The notes under the pieces: generated by a model | Seen by the model: the letters and a program-made list of their open reading frames with translations, nothing else | What the model was told of the DNA's origin: nothing | The model's database searches: none | Shown: positions 24,040-36,394 of the stretch, piece after piece | Numbering within the stretch: the stretch's first letter is position 1 | Layout: every line of letters begins with the position of its first letter | From: Guillardia theta CCMP2712 | Lineage: Eukaryota > Cryptophyceae > Pyrenomonadales > Geminigeraceae | Direction: 5' to 3' | DNA: 64,000 nucleotides | Assembly (NCBI RefSeq): GCF_000315625.1 | Contig: NW_005434550.1 | Coordinates: 41,030-105,029, forward strand | Position numbers and translations under genes: made by a program

Positions 24040-25736
24040 TTACCACCGGAACGACATCTCCCTTCGAGTCCTCCTGCATGGCACGTCAGTCGATGCCTCG
24101 CTCTGATTCGGTTCTTCACCTGCTCGTTGGATTGCACGAGTGCATCATAGGAGGCGAAATCTGAAGCGATATGAACTGAAAGTAAGGGGAGTTCAAGTAC
24201 CTGAGGAATTCGACCCTTGAGTGCTGCTGTCGTCATCCTTCTGAGCACGCTGTCTCTTGACAACTTTCTGGTATTCGGCGGCGAACTACGATGATTTTGT
24301 TTCAGCGCATGTGTGCAAGTTGAGAGCAGAGCTTCACCTCCAAGATTCTCAAGTGTACATCTCGCACGTCCTCGTTGTTCTCGAGGGTGGCGTCAGCGGA
24401 AGCGGCAAACATGAGAATGGTTAAAAGTTACCGCAGCACTGGCCGTGGGTTGAACTTCATTATCCTCATCCACCACTTTCTTGGGTCTTCCATTGCCCCA
24501 CCTGTAGGGAAACGATTGTCAGAGGCTTCGTTAGCGTATCTGATTTAGTCTACCACATCAGGCATGAGATTCGGCTCTTAACTACCACGAGCTCGCTGTC
24601 TGTCTTCTGATTTCCGACGGTCCTTCCAGTGAATTAGTGCCGAGAGCAATTCCACCCAACAGTCCGAACCAAGTCCAGAAGGCTCCATTGTACACAGATT
24701 CCAATTTGCAGTCTCGGACCTTGGTGCACCATGTTCATTCAATTACTCCTTTCAACCATCTTACCTCTGCTCTTGACTCGTCATTCAAGTCTACTGCAAC
24801 TCTGACATGCCGTATGGCACATTCAGATATTGTCGAAACTGCTGAATTCCACAATGCCACAGCAACAAAACTGCAATACTGTATCGTGCAACCCTAACGA
24901 ACGAGGCGAGTCAAGCGTCGCAGAGAATGCTAACACAAGTTGAACCTTGATACAGCAATCTGCCCTGTCGGTGAGCCAGAATGCATCTCTGGCCTGGGCA
25001 TCTCTTTCGCACTAGCATCCATTGTCAGTGTCTGCAACATTAAGAACTAATTTCAGGTAATTCATACCTCTCCCCCAACTGCACAAACCATAAAAGTTGA
25101 AACCGCTGCCTCCTCCATCCGAATAGCCGCCCCCATGATGTTCTTCAGCTCACAATTCTCAAATGTCCAGGGGCCTCCGCGAATGATCACAGTGTATCCG
25201 AATCGATCAAAGAGCTTCACAGCAAAAGCTGATCCAGTACTGTTGGTATCTAACTTCCATGTTCCTTCTCGTATAAAGGTCGGTCTCACGCAAGCAATAT
25301 CGACCTTACATCTGAAGCGTAGAATTTTCTGCACTAGTTCGAAAAGACCGTCCGGTACTGATTCACAAATTTGGATAGAAATGCCCTTCGACGACAGATT
25401 GTTTTTTCGGATAAAATTCAGGGCAGATCTTATGTTCCTGAATTGTGATGGAATCGTCAGATTCAATTCAGCATGATTTCTATTTTCAGACTGAGTGTGC
25501 CGAACTTCAGATCCGCTCTGATTCGCTTGTGCCAGTAGGGGTTGCAAGGTTTCATTTCTGATGGTGTTTACGCAAAGAGAGGACGATCTCACGGCATTTC
25601 CAGCTAACTTAAGTTCGTTCTCCATATGCGTGTGAGTCATTGCAGTACACAACACTTTATCACTTCCATCTTCCATGTTTGCCATTATCAGGAGGAACAA
25701 GAAGAAAGCTTTTACACGTAATTTGATGTCTGCCAT
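24040..25736 (-). CDS. Secreted parallel beta-helix-like protein
   Basis: Exon 1 (25736-25068) starts with a clear signal peptide: MADIKLR, then the hydrophobic core AFFLFLLIMA. The middle reads like rungs of a right-handed beta-helix (pectate-lyase-like fold): SKGISIQICESV, GYTVIIRGGPWTFENCELKN, then STISECAIRHVRVAVDLND and AEVRDCKLESVYNGAFWTW from later exons, with x-C-x-[IL] steps. The C-terminal part is charged (NEDVRDVHLRILEFAAEYQK, VVKRQRAQKDDD) and ends MSFRW at 24040-24042. All exon joins keep phase. About 390 residues. Extracellular or vesicle-lumen location inferred from the signal peptide; no catalytic residues assigned. The lysine-rich end is odd for a secreted beta-helix protein. 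Confidence 0.7.
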
Positions 25737-26410
25737 GAGATCGATCTGTCACTGTCAGATTCACTTCCTCAGCGCAGCTGCTCTCGTGCAAGAGCATAGT
25801 GAGAGTACGAAGACGTAGGCTAAGATTATATCTTCAGGGTGATCGCTGTGCGTGTCCGTTAATGTTTCTAGTGATCTCTGCATGCGGTCCGGAAAGTGAG
25901 TGCGAATGACGAGATACGCTCTCCTTGCTACTCTTCTTGACAATGAATCTCGATGAAGCTGCCTGTTCGAAGTGGAGGATCGCGTCCAATCACAACGTGC
26001 AGTGCAGTCTCAAGCATGGCTGTCTGTGCCTGACTGCAACTGTCTCGTGCCATTCCTCCCCCACTACCCGAGATTCAAGAGCATTGCCGAGAATCCTTTT
26101 GTATCAGATGTGTAACAAAATTTTCGACTAACGCTACAGTTCTGCAACATGGCCAGGAACGTTCAGGTGAGTAAAAGTAAATGTTAACCTCTTGGGGCAG
26201 TGAGGGACACCCTACCCTTCCAGGCTCTTTTATAAGGGCAGCAGCAGCTTCTACCGGTGTTGTACCTCTTCACGCAGAAATGGCGAGGGGAGGGGAGTCA
26301 TGGGAGGGGTTGTGATGCGTCAAGGTTGAGGCTGTATGCTCGTGTGAGGACCCGTCTCTGGCTCTCAATTCAGGTCCACGGGTTGGAAGCGTCAAGATTT
26401 GAATGCTGGC
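25737..26410. promoter_or_regulatory. Divergent promoter region of two secreted-protein genes
   Basis: About 670 bases between divergently transcribed genes that both begin with signal peptides. A short ATG-led exon-like segment (26150-26166, followed by GTGAGT) could be a 5' exon of the right-hand gene. No defined motif recognised. Confidence 0.35.
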
Positions 26411-28066
26411 AATGAAGAGTCACGCTGTTGCTGTTTCACTGCTCCTTGCGATCTTCTATGTACTTCCCTGCACGACGCAGGTTCCATACATTCAAGGGAG
26501 TTGGATAATTACCTACAAGGTTCACACTCAAAGTTCCTCTCTTCTTGTTACATGATGACTGTTTTGAATCAGTTTGTGGAGTTGAAGGGAGATCGTACGG
26601 TCAAGAATGCATGCAGGGGCCCGTAATAGTCTCTATCGCTCGCTGTATGATTACTGAATTGTCTTGTAAGATTTCCATACTATTACACGTGGACCTTTGA
26701 TATTTGTCAGAGCCCGGGGAGTGCGGTATGTTTGTTGCAATTGGTTAGGGAAGCTCCTTTCTAAGATTGTTGGGACGCGACAGAATTACATTGCAGTGAT
26801 CAACGGAGCGGAGGTGGCTACTCCAAGATACCGCAAGTTGGTGATGACACCTTCTTAAATTTGATTGCTCCATTCTGACGCTCTTTTGAAAGATCCAAGC
26901 TACTCCAGATGCTATTTCGCAAAACTGTAAATACAGTCCAACGACCTACGGCCCTGCTGGTGTCACCCAGGTCTTGAATACGCAGGGACTTTTGCTCTAG
27001 ACATGCTAAATTTCTTACAAGGATTGGGCTCTCAAATCTGCCCCAGGATATCCAAGCGATAACAGCTGGCAAAACTGGAGGCAAGAATTAATGCTGGCAT
27101 ATTGTGATTTACATTTTGTGAATTAGACCTCGAGATGTAAATGGGAAAGAGACCGAACCGATTACCTTCTCCAATTTTCAATTGCCCACACAAAGCCCGT
27201 TTCTTTGGGGAGACGTTTGCCACCAATATGATTGGCAGGTACCATTTAACAACGTAACAGAAAACATTTCCTCACTTGAAATTCAGGATACTGTGAGCAA
27301 TAGTGCTGGAATATCGTCATTCTACAGAAATGCATGGCGGCATGAAAACGATACATGGATTTTTATTCAAGATGCGTGCAACTGTAAGGGTGGAAATGCA
27401 GGTCAAATATCTTCTGCAAGTTGTTGTGTTGCATAGCAATAGTATTGATATGTATGTACAGGGGCACTGCAACGAATATGCGCTCTGACAAGTCAAGGTG
27501 GATGCAACGAAAAGGTGGTCTTGAAGCATTTAATTCTCAATGTACTGAAGCATGTGAAGGTGGGCACCATCACATACATCAGCAATCCAACGTGTGTCGA
27601 AAAAGAAGGAATCTCAATCAATGAGTGTCCATACTCAATTGCAGGTCTGTAGATTGTTACACTTGTTTGGGACATAGTGATTGCAAAACGCAGGAGTATC
27701 AGGAGGCCCAGTTATCTACCCAACATCTGTAACTGGCTTACCGGAAATTGAAGGGAGACCCGCGGTAATGCTTTGCTACAGAGAAATGCTCGGAGGTATA
27801 TCAGGCTAATGCGAATCATCAGGTTTGTTTTATGTACAGTCAAGTATCTGGTGTACAGACAAAAACTGGTAACGAAGTTCAAAGCTCATGCAACTTGATC
27901 ACCCGTGGTAAGTGCCTTAGATGCTCAGATGTCAGGTTTTCTGACTGCTGTATGAATAGGATCAGCTGCTAGCTCTTCACCTTCTAAGCATCATTCATCG
28001 AGATTCCCACTCACATTATGTACTCTATCGGTTCTCACTGTTCTTGTCTGGTATGCTGCGAACTAA
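26411..28066 (+). CDS. Secreted Cys-containing protein with GPI-like C-terminus
   Basis: Starts with a strong signal peptide (MKSHAVAVSLLLAIFYVLPC) and ends with a small-residue/Ser stretch and a hydrophobic tail (FPLTLCTLSVLTVLVWYAAN) without a following charged segment, the usual form of a GPI-anchor signal. Between them many short exons give Cys- and aromatic-rich segments: FVELKGDRTVKNACRGP, FPYYYTWTFDICQSPGS, IQATPDAISQNCKYSPTTYG, EKVVLKHLILNVLKHVKV, ITYISNPTCVEKEG. The YYYTWTFDIC stretch and spaced cysteines recall mannose-6-phosphate-receptor-homology domains, but I cannot prove that. Exons between 27060 and 27440 are not fully resolved. Cell-surface or endosomal protein by inference. 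Confidence 0.62.
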
Positions 28067-28152
28067 TGATCGCGTGCAAACAATCAAGTAAAGTTCGCAC
28101 GTTCACAATCATCCAACTGTTGATAACTCGTATCCTTGAAATAGCAATAAAA

Positions 28153-28734
28153 CTAAAATCGGCTGCTTGTACCCATGTAACTGCTTGGCCTTTTTATCGC
28201 CTTCGAAGACCGTGCAAAACTAGATGGCAGCAAGTAAAACTGATCTGTTCCACTTCCAGCTCCCGTAGGCCATTTATCTAGACGCCCCTGCTTACAAACG
28301 AGTGTGAGTTTCTCAGTTTTAGATCATGTCCACGAGTACATAATCAAGATTACCTTGCTCCTATGAAATGAACCGTCCGAACCAACCACAGGTCCCACAG
28401 TTCGTTTGTGATTAGGCCAGGTTCTTATGTCCCTCAACATCGCATTTTGACCTGCAAGCTGAGTGAAGTGGGATTTATCACCAATGCCTGCTAGTCCTCC
28501 GCTGACTGTGAAACGTTTTGATGAACCCATCACACCAGAGTACGTACAACCAGGATTTTTCCCTCTTATATGTCCAGCAGCAGCGTCATCAAAACAAGAT
28601 TTCATGGTGTAGAATTTGCCTGCACCTTCTCCAGTGAGGTAAAATGGAAGGACAGAGCATGTTGGCTGCGGCTGAGAAGACAGTTGCCGTCTGCCGTGCA
28701 TTGCCTTCGCGGAGGCGGAAGTTGCGGTCGACAT
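28153..28734 (-). CDS. Hypothetical protein, two exons
   Basis: Starts MSTATSASAKAMHGRRQL at 28734. Exon 1 runs to the donor at SFHRSK; a 64-nt intron separates it from GRLDKWPTGAGSGTDQFYL, ending at 28153-28155. About 170 residues, Gly/Ser/Thr-rich with scattered Cys (PTCSVLP, KSCFDDA, NPGCTYSG), no signal peptide and no domain I recognise. It is convergent with the secreted-protein gene (stops 86 nt apart). Confidence 0.55.
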
Positions 28735-28745
28735 GAGTCAATAGT

Positions 28746-29160
28746 GAGTTAAAAATCATTACGAGGACCGTACAATCGTAGAGGAGCCTTGTGATTTACA
28801 AATCTTTACTCAAAGTTAAGTTAAAGATTGTGAGTAATCACTGTCTCTTAATGGCTCGGAGGGCCGGGAGTCCGCCGCCGGCGGGCCCGGCCGGGCCATC
28901 ATGGCATCTTGGCGTCGGCCCGGCCAAGATGAACCTCTTTCACTCAACTACCATCCCGGATCATCCACTGGGCCTGTCAAGTTTGCGGGGCGACTGACTC
29001 TCACAATTCGAGGTGCGCGGCCCGCGGCCGCTCACTCGCCGACTCAGCGAGTCGCCAGCCAGTGACGGGTCCAACTGGCCGGGCATTGTGACTCGAGACA
29101 GCCGGCGCCTCGCGGGGGGCGGGCCTACTCACTGAGTCAGTGCGCCCGGTGGGGCGAGTA
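28746..29160. repeat. GC-rich island with conserved repeat motif
   Basis: A partial motif (GTTAAAAATCATTACGAGGA) at about 28749 and a full CTTTACTCAAAGTTAAGTTA copy at 28804 precede a GC-rich block with CCGCCGCCGGCGGGCCCGG, CGGCCGCTCACTCGCC and ACTGAGTCAG. Same family as the repeats at 10.5 and 14.4 kb. Confidence 0.65.
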
Positions 29161-29342
29161 TGCGTTTGGCGTCAACGGAACCAAGGGAGTGAAGGGAGGC
29201 AGTAGGCAGTGGTATGGCATCGCCGTGACGGGAACAGACGAGAGTCGAAGCCTGGGGCGCACGTTTCTGGAGGACCGCAATGACAACGATGGTAGTGTAT
29301 TGCTGATGCGGTTGTAGTGAACTTCTTCTCAACTGGTGCCAC

Positions 29343-30962
29343 AGGATCAGTCAGGAGAAGTCAAGCTTGCAACAGCTGGGGCGTCACCAACGATATCTCG
29401 AACCAAAGCATTGTTCCAGAAGGCAGGGAGAAAGGCGGCGTTCACCTACAAAGTCTCATTCTTGTTCGGCAGCGCAGTATGCTCGTAGACTGTATCTCTC
29501 CTGCAAGATTCTAACGAGAATATCAGGAATCGAAAGAGAAATTCATAAAATTTGTCAAGAAGGGAAGAGAATACAGTATGGCTCTGCTTGTTTTGCAATG
29601 CTGTTGACAACCTGACTGAAGTCAAATCGACACAGGGTTTCGAACAGATATTGATGCCTTGCTCCCTTGGGTAAGAACTATTGCGCTTTTGAAAGTTCTT
29701 TAAGACCAACCAATCAGGTTCATCGGATCAAGTTTTTCAGTCGATTTAGTGAAGAACAAACAAAACAACTACTGATGATTGCACGATACAAAGTGTTTAG
29801 ACGAGACGACATCGTTTTCAGTCAGCAGGATGAGCCTGATGCTGTTTACATCTTACTCTCAGGGAAGTGCAATCTCATGCGAACACATGGAGAAGGGGAG
29901 TCATCTCTGTTTTCAGTCGCAGTCGAGATGGAGACAGTAGGAGACTCTCTTCACTTGGATGAGAATTGCTTAAGATCCGTGACAGCTGTTATCCAATCTG
30001 AAACAGCAGAGAGCATCTACTTTCAGAGAACAGAGCTTGATGAACTGATCATACGATGGAATCTAGAAGAAGAGAAAAAGAAATTTGAGTTTCTCAAATC
30101 CAAAATTTCGTTACTTCAGTGCATTTCTCACGAATCATTGAAAAAGATTCTCATTTGCTTTGAAAAATTGCAATACAAAGAGGGGTCGATTGTTTACAAA
30201 CAGCAAGATGAGGCTAAAAGGCTGTTTTTTGTCTGGGAAGGGGAACTCGAAATTGTGAAGCGGCTCGACCTTGTGAAATATGGACAAGCGAGTACATCTG
30301 AAAATGATTCATTATCTTCCACTCTTTCACCAAGTGTTCTAAAATCCAAGGCTCAGAGAACAATTGTCGCACAGACATGTAAATACTTTGAGATCGGAAG
30401 GGTGAAAAGTGGGGAATACTTTGGGGAAGTAGAAATCTTTAATGATGTAACTCGCACATGCACAGTTATAGCTTCAACGCACTGCAAGTTGTTGGGAATA
30501 ACAAAACAGAATCTGATTGAAATGATACCAATACCTGTCCAGGAAAATATATTCCGATATTCCACGACAAGGCAATATTGGAGATCGATGCGGATCATGA
30601 AGGTCATTGAAGGACTTGCTTGTATCAACTGGAGCTTGGAGCGTGACAAGAGCACCGTGCTCGAGCCTGAGTTGAAGGCTCCAGCCAAATTGCGTTCTAT
30701 CCTTCCCCTCACCCACAACATAATGATGAACAACCCCTGGCTTGGGGTGCACACTTCTCTTTCTGAAGACGAAGCGTCAAGATGGGCTCTGTTCAATCAT
30801 GGGAAATGGTGCAGAACATTTGAAAGGACAGAGAGAAAAAGTCAAGAGGAACAGAGTCCTCCGAACAAGCGCGAGGCAGAAAAACAAACCGAGTCCCAAA
30901 GGAAGGAAAGTGTGATATATTCATTCTTCTCACCCTCTAGTCATATATTTACACTGCAATAA
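29343..30962 (+). CDS. Protein with two cyclic-nucleotide-binding-like domains
   Basis: Three exons are visible; the first ATG is not (open frame begins at an acceptor-like site at 29342 or lies in an upstream exon), so the 5' end is partial. Domain 1: HRIKFFSRFSEEQTKQLLM, YKVFRRDDIVFSQQDEPDAV, YILLSGKCNLM. Domain 2: LLQCISHESLKKILICFE, YKEGSIVYKQQDEAKRLFFV, GEYFGEVEIFND, TRTCTVIASTHCKLLGI. These match the cNMP-binding beta-roll plan; in domain 2 GEYFGE is the phosphate-cassette position (GE present), while the following R-x-A is TRTCTV, so cAMP/cGMP binding is uncertain. No kinase or channel part follows; the C-terminal 120 residues are basic and Glu/Lys-rich. Convergent with the next gene, 33 nt apart. 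Confidence 0.8.
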
Positions 30963-30995
30963 AGCTTTATTCCAGCTAATCTCCATCAGCTCGTC

Positions 30996-33500
30996 TCATC
31001 TCGAAGAGAGTTTTGTAGATCGAGCGGTTTGCGAATACTGATACAATTTTCGATCTAGAGAATTGACTGAACGTCTACCAGAAGTCTGGTGCTCTCCGAT
31101 GTCGTCACCGTTTATATGCCCCATGCTTGTCTTGACTCTCCTCGTCATTTCTTTGTTCTCCATTTTTCGATCCACTGCCTTCACTCTTGCAGCTTCTTCT
31201 AGGGCATTCATGAGAGAATTGACTTGTGTTTCCAGCTCTTTGATTCTCTTCATGTCCTCTTGACGAGGCCGTGTCAAGCTTTCTTCGGCTAGCTCGAGCC
31301 GTTTGGCAAGAGACAAGCATTTTGTCTGCCAATCCGATTTAAATTTCTGAATTTCTTCATTGTAAGTCTTGTCATGGTCTTTCAGCTTCTTTTTCAATTC
31401 CAAATTTTCTTCCTTCATTTGCTCCAGCTGCTCTCTTAACAAATCTGAACCATTTTGGCCAATACCATTGTGTTCTTTATCAATTGATGAATCATCTTTT
31501 CCTGTCTTGACTGTCGAAGAGGTGTGCAAGAGGAAGCCTTCTGTCTCCTTCAGTTCTGAATTTTGAGGTTCTGCAATCTGCCGTTGGATTTTCCTGCCAG
31601 TCTCATTGACTGATTCCTTCAAGTAGATCTCTCCTGACGTCTGGCTTTCTCTGTCAAAACTCTGGCAATCAGCCAGATGGTATCCAACTTCTGCCTTAGC
31701 CCCAGAAAACTTATTTGCTTTGCCATTTTCGGTTTGAACAAATTTTTCCTCGTGAATCACTGAAACTTTGTGTCCAGTGAAATGTGCTGTCGTGGTATCC
31801 AGAACCTCTGTCTGAACTGCTTTTTCTTCCTGGATTCCTTTTGTATTTCCTTTAAAATTTTCTGCTGTATTCATGGTCACAATTTGTTCTGATTTGCCTG
31901 TTTCCCCATCTGTTTGAGTCGATTTCGTTACAACAGGTACTGACATACTTTTCTTCTCCATAGCATTGCTCAACTTTGAAATTACATTGCTTCTGATTGA
32001 TGACTTGTAATATTTGCCGTCAAAGGCGCCACGTCCAATGTCTTTCAGCGTCATCCAGACATTTGATTCGATGCTCAGATCGTCTCCCAACTCTTCTAGC
32101 GAACCTGTGAGGTCAATGTCTGCTTCTCTTCCTGTTTCAAGGCAATTTAAGTCATGAATCCAAGTTTTCAAATCTTTCTGAACATTGCCTAGCTGCGTTG
32201 TGATGCTGGCTTTTTCTTCAGCGAACGAATCTAATTCTTGTTGAATTTGCGTCATGGATTGCGTATGACTCAGCATTCTGGCTTTCATCTGCGCTAATTC
32301 TTCAGACGATTTTTCTTCTTTCACACGGAGATTGGAAATTTCATTTTCCAGAAGTGACATCCTAGATTTGTTCTCTCTGTCTTGATCTTGCATTTCAGAA
32401 ACTTTAGATTGAAGCTGGGATGCCGCTATTTGTAATTCTGTTATGAGCTGATCATTATGTGCCTTGAGTTCATCTCTTTCTTGTGTAATTTCAATGAGTT
32501 CATTTCTTAAATTTTCCATTACTTTTGTCATGGATTTCGATTTTTCTTTCAATTTTTCTCGCTCAGCATCAATTTCATCCTCCCTTGTCTTCAAATCGTT
32601 CATGTAAGTTTCCAATTCAGTCTCATGCTTCTCTTCAAGGGTTTGCAATTCTTCCTTCAGAATCTTATTATCATCCTGCAGGGACTTCAACGACCTCTCT
32701 GTCGACCGCTTTTGTTTCAATAGATTTGTCTTCTCTACTTTCAGCTCTTTCATCTGCGATTTGAGATCTTCAATCTCTGTTTCCATTTTTGACAAAGACA
32801 TCTTTTTATCCATGAGGCAGAATTTGATTTTCTCATCTGCCTCTTTCAACTTGAATTTCAGGCTTTGTGTCTCGCGATCTGATGCACTCTGAAGTTCGGC
32901 AATTTTATTCTTCATGGCCTCCATTTCTTCAACATTCTAGAAAGATCATAGTGAGTTGTTTAACATCAACAGGTCGACCAGACACACCTTTCTTTCAAGG
33001 CCGGATTTAAGTTGAAGCATTTTGGCTGCAACATCCATTTCCATGGCTGTTCTGCAAACCTCCAGTTTCTTTCTGTTTTCTTCTCTCTCAAAGTTGAGTT
33101 TTCTTTTATCATCAATTCTCATTTCATAGAGAATATGATCCATCTCGGAACGCATTGTTTCTAATAGATTCTGTGCGAATTTTTTCTCTGCATCTCTTCT
33201 TGTTTGTATTCCGTCACGTACTATCCCTTCAAAAATGTCCAAGAAGTCAGACAGGTACTTGATACACTGTCGTTTATTTGCATCTGCGCTGAGAATGTTC
33301 TTCTGAGTTTCATTCTTCTGGCCAACAAGTTGCTCGAACATCTGACGTTCATGGTCAGATTTCAATTTCTCATATTCTTCAGAGATAGATTGCAACTTGC
33401 TGATCACAGGCTGGAAATGAAGGTCCTTGATGGCAAGCTCGTTCTGTGCTCTGAAACCCCATTGCTCCACGTTGGAGAAAACACCTTTCATGCTCGCCAT
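30996..33500 (-). CDS. Long coiled-coil protein (SF-assemblin-like N-terminus)
   Basis: Two exons (33500-32988, 32936-30996) give about 817 residues. The first 170 residues are an uninterrupted amphipathic helix (HFQPVISKLQSISEEYEKLK, RDAEKKFAQNLLETMRSEMD) in the style of SF-assemblin/giardin fibre proteins. Residues about 175-450 are classic heptad coiled coil (KLKEADEKIKF, EDLKSQMKELKVEKTNL, RDELKAHNDQLI). Then a Thr/Lys/Ser-rich linker containing short repeats with Q-T-E (KAVQTEVLDTT, KFVQTENGKA, STQTDGETG) and a last coiled coil before a basic tail (TARSTKLSSR). A cytoskeletal, probably basal-body or root-fibre, protein by inference. Confidence 0.75.
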
Positions 33501-34109
33501 GCTGTCTTGCGCTCCCCTCCCTTCAAGCCGGCGATCTTATTGCTTCAAGTATCTTCAGAGCCTAAGGGCTCTCAAGCCGTGTAATCTCCTTCGCTTCTTT
33601 GCATGCCACCGCTGCTGACGATAGCCATGGCAGCCATCGCAGCCATCGAAGCCATTGTTATCGTTGCAGGTCCTGCCGTTGCCTCAACCTATCGAGTGGT
33701 ATCAAGACATCGCAATCGAGATCGCCTCAGAGTTGACTCTAAAGACTTTCGGGGACAGAAGTATTTACTAGGAGTACCTATTAAACATTCGTGTCCATGG
33801 CAGCACGGCGTTTCCGCGCGGGTCACTCGCCCTGCCGAGGCCCCCTGCCTCCGAGGGCTCGCAACGGGCATTCATGTGCCGGCATCGGTCCGTGCAGCCA
33901 TGCGCGCGTGAAGGAATGCTGGCAAGAAGAGGAGCAGGAGATATGTGTAGGCCTCCCTTGCTCAGAGGGATAGATCGGCGACTTGAGACAGCTTGAGGAC
34001 AAAGAGGATCGAGCTCTGAGCATTCCTTGCTGTTTCTTTAAAATGTTTTCCTGCCAGCGTTTGTTTGCAAGTGTCTGACTCAGATCTGCTAGCCTGCCTT
34101 TTTGCAAGC
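33501..34109. other. Divergent intergenic region
   Basis: Between two divergent genes. Holds a short near-repeat of GCAGCCATCG (about 33630-33655) and open frames on both strands that overlap in register and look compositional, not coding. Confidence 0.4.
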
Positions 34110-36394
34110 ATGTACTCCTACAATCAGATCAACTTGAAGAACACCAGCTTCTCGCACATGCCAAATGCAAGGTAAACTTTCTCTCTGAAACACTGATGAC
34201 TTTGAACTCATCATACTTTCCTTTCAGAAATGCAGTCATGGTGCAGCCTGTCATGTAGTAAGACTCTTTCAATGCTCGTCTGTTTTCTAACATTCGCTTT
34301 CTGCAGCTCTCCTCGTCGACAAGACGTGACCTATGAATATTCACAGCCTCGCTATCATGCAAGCAACGTGCTTGTCAGCCCTCGCAATCATTACGGTGAG
34401 CGTGTCAGGAGACGGGATGTTTCAGCGAGGTGATGAACGTCCTTGCAGTCTTCAGCGCATCCAACAACATTGTTTCTGGGGTGAGTTGTCTTGTCTGAGT
34501 GCGACAGCCTCACACCCTGCAGACGCAATCAAACCGCAGCTCGTTCGAATTTCTTCCGGATTTGAGGGAGCAGAACACCAGGAGCTCCTTTGACAGCAGT
34601 ATGCTTGAAAGCAATCGGACGCGATATCTCAACTCGTCTGAGATGGCTTGGCATCCACCTCCCTTCCGACCTCAAGCACCTGCCCCTGCCCCTGCCCCTG
34701 CCCCTGCCCCTGCCCCTGCCCTTCTGAAACGTGTTCCTGCACCTCGTTTGCTCAGAAAAGACGAGATTAGTGTGCAAAATTTGGCTTCATACCAGTACAC
34801 AGCCAACCAACTTGATGCAACTAGCAAGACAAGCAAGAGCAATGGAAAGCTTGAACAAGAGGTTCAACCTTTTCGCTCTTTTCTTCAAAAGTCAAATGAT
34901 GCAAAACTTGCAATTGATTCAGGCTTGGGAAGTTCGTAAGCATGGCGAGGAGACAAAGTTAGAAACATCAAAGATTTTGCAGACTGGCCTGATTTTAGAC
35001 TTTTCCACCGTAGTTTCTCTCATTCGTCGGCAAATTTGACTTTACTTACAGATTGGTGCGATTCGAGTCATTTCAGTCCTTCCAGGATCACCTGCATCGA
35101 CACTTACCCGCATCAAGGCAAAGGATGTAAGAAACTCATCTCAGTGATCATTTTCCAGTCTTTTAATTTGTCTTGCAGCAAATCATTTCAATTAACAGCA
35201 AACCTGTCGAAGATATGAAAATTCCTGAAATCGTAAAAAGCTTTAAAGGTATGCGATAATCAGCTCAGTTTTGTGATTATATGATGATTGTGCTTGAAGA
35301 TGAGCCAGATCGGAATTTTGTTACTTTGGAACTCAGGAATGATGAGGGATCGTTCTTTGCAACAATTCCATTGTCTATGACGAATAGCAATTTATATTTG
35401 TACTCCAATGAAAACTCAGGTATACCAAGACACTCGTCATTTCTGCAATGATGGTTTTCAAAATCAGATGTTGCACAATCAGATTACATTGGAATTCCCC
35501 AGAGATACACGAATGAAGCGTATGTACAATCAAGGAAGCAGATGCAGCGTGAAAATGAGTACGAAGATGGTGGTCAAAGGAATGCAAATAATCCTCAAGA
35601 TGAGAATTCAGCCCCCTTGACCTTGGGAGAGGTTTGTATCATCCTCATGGAGAGTGTGCAGTACGTCGAACTACAAGGAATGAATTTTCAAAACGCTCTC
35701 TTCAACGACATTATGAAAGCTTTCAATTTCATGAACTTTGAACTCGAATTATTGGAATGCGAGAATGGCAGGGAACCATTCACCATCAAGTGTAGGTTAG
35801 CAATGAAGTCCCTCTTGCAGATGGAAGCAGGTCGTTCTAGTCCTCATGGTGGAGAATACCAAGTGATAGACTAACCTTGCTGCACAGAATTTGAAACGAC
35901 TATTCGACGACTGCGCATGAAGAAAGAAGAAGTCTCGAATACTCTCAAGCAACTTCCAGTCACTCGAAGAGGTAGTTGCGTGGAGCTCTTCTTCTGTATG
36001 AAAGTCACTCGCATTGGTAGCAATCTTCTTCAGCCTTGAGTTCACAACGGGCGACAAAATTCTGTTCATGGACTCAGATGGTTCATCAGATGAGAACAAC
36101 TTTAGCTCAGGCAGTTCACCAGGTCACTCCCTCTTGAACCTTCTCTCCCAGGTGATGCCCTTACAAGACTCTATGAACCTGACGTCTTTCCAGCTGAAAA
36201 AAGTCAACATGTCATCAAATGGAGCTTCAGACGAGCTTTACAGAGATTCTCAGAGCGTGAACAGCTCAATCAATCAAGGCATTGAAAACGAAATTCGCAA
36301 AACGTTCGAAGAGACTTCTCAAGTCAAACATGAGACAGAGAAAATGAAGGGAAGAAGCTTGAATCCTGAAGAATCATTGACGTTCATGACGTGA
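34110..36394 (+). CDS. PDZ-domain protein
   Basis: About a dozen exons with introns of 40-63 nt. Starts MYSYNQINLKNTSFSHMPNA. N-terminal 180 residues are Ser/Asn-rich with a Pro-Ala repeat coded by CCTGCC units (34679-34720). A PDZ domain follows, built from four exons: TGLILDFST, IGAIRVISVLPGSPASTL, RIKAKDQIISINSKPVEDM, IPEIVKSFK and FVTLELRN. The GLIL carboxylate loop and the GSPA turn are present. After it come LGEVCIILMESVQYVEL, a region with FELELLECENGREPF, a helical part (TTIRRLRMKKEEVSNTLKQL) and a Ser/Asn-rich end to the stop at 36392-36394. PDZ domains bind C-terminal peptides; the partner is unknown. Confidence 0.75.
34676..34726 (+). repeat. CCTGCC hexanucleotide repeat coding for Pro-Ala
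   Basis: Six to seven CCTGCC units within the coding region of the PDZ protein, giving alternating Pro and Ala. Confidence 0.85.

Noticed and set aside
29160-29514. Open frame joining 29160-29300 to 29343-29514 as a separate gene
   Set aside because: Frame conflicts with the cNMP-domain gene on the same strand and ends soon after; no recognisable motif, so kept only as a possibility for 5' exons.
33603-33911. + strand frame with hydrophobic start
   Set aside because: Overlaps an equally long minus-strand frame; GCAGCCATCG repeats explain the Ala/Ile run.
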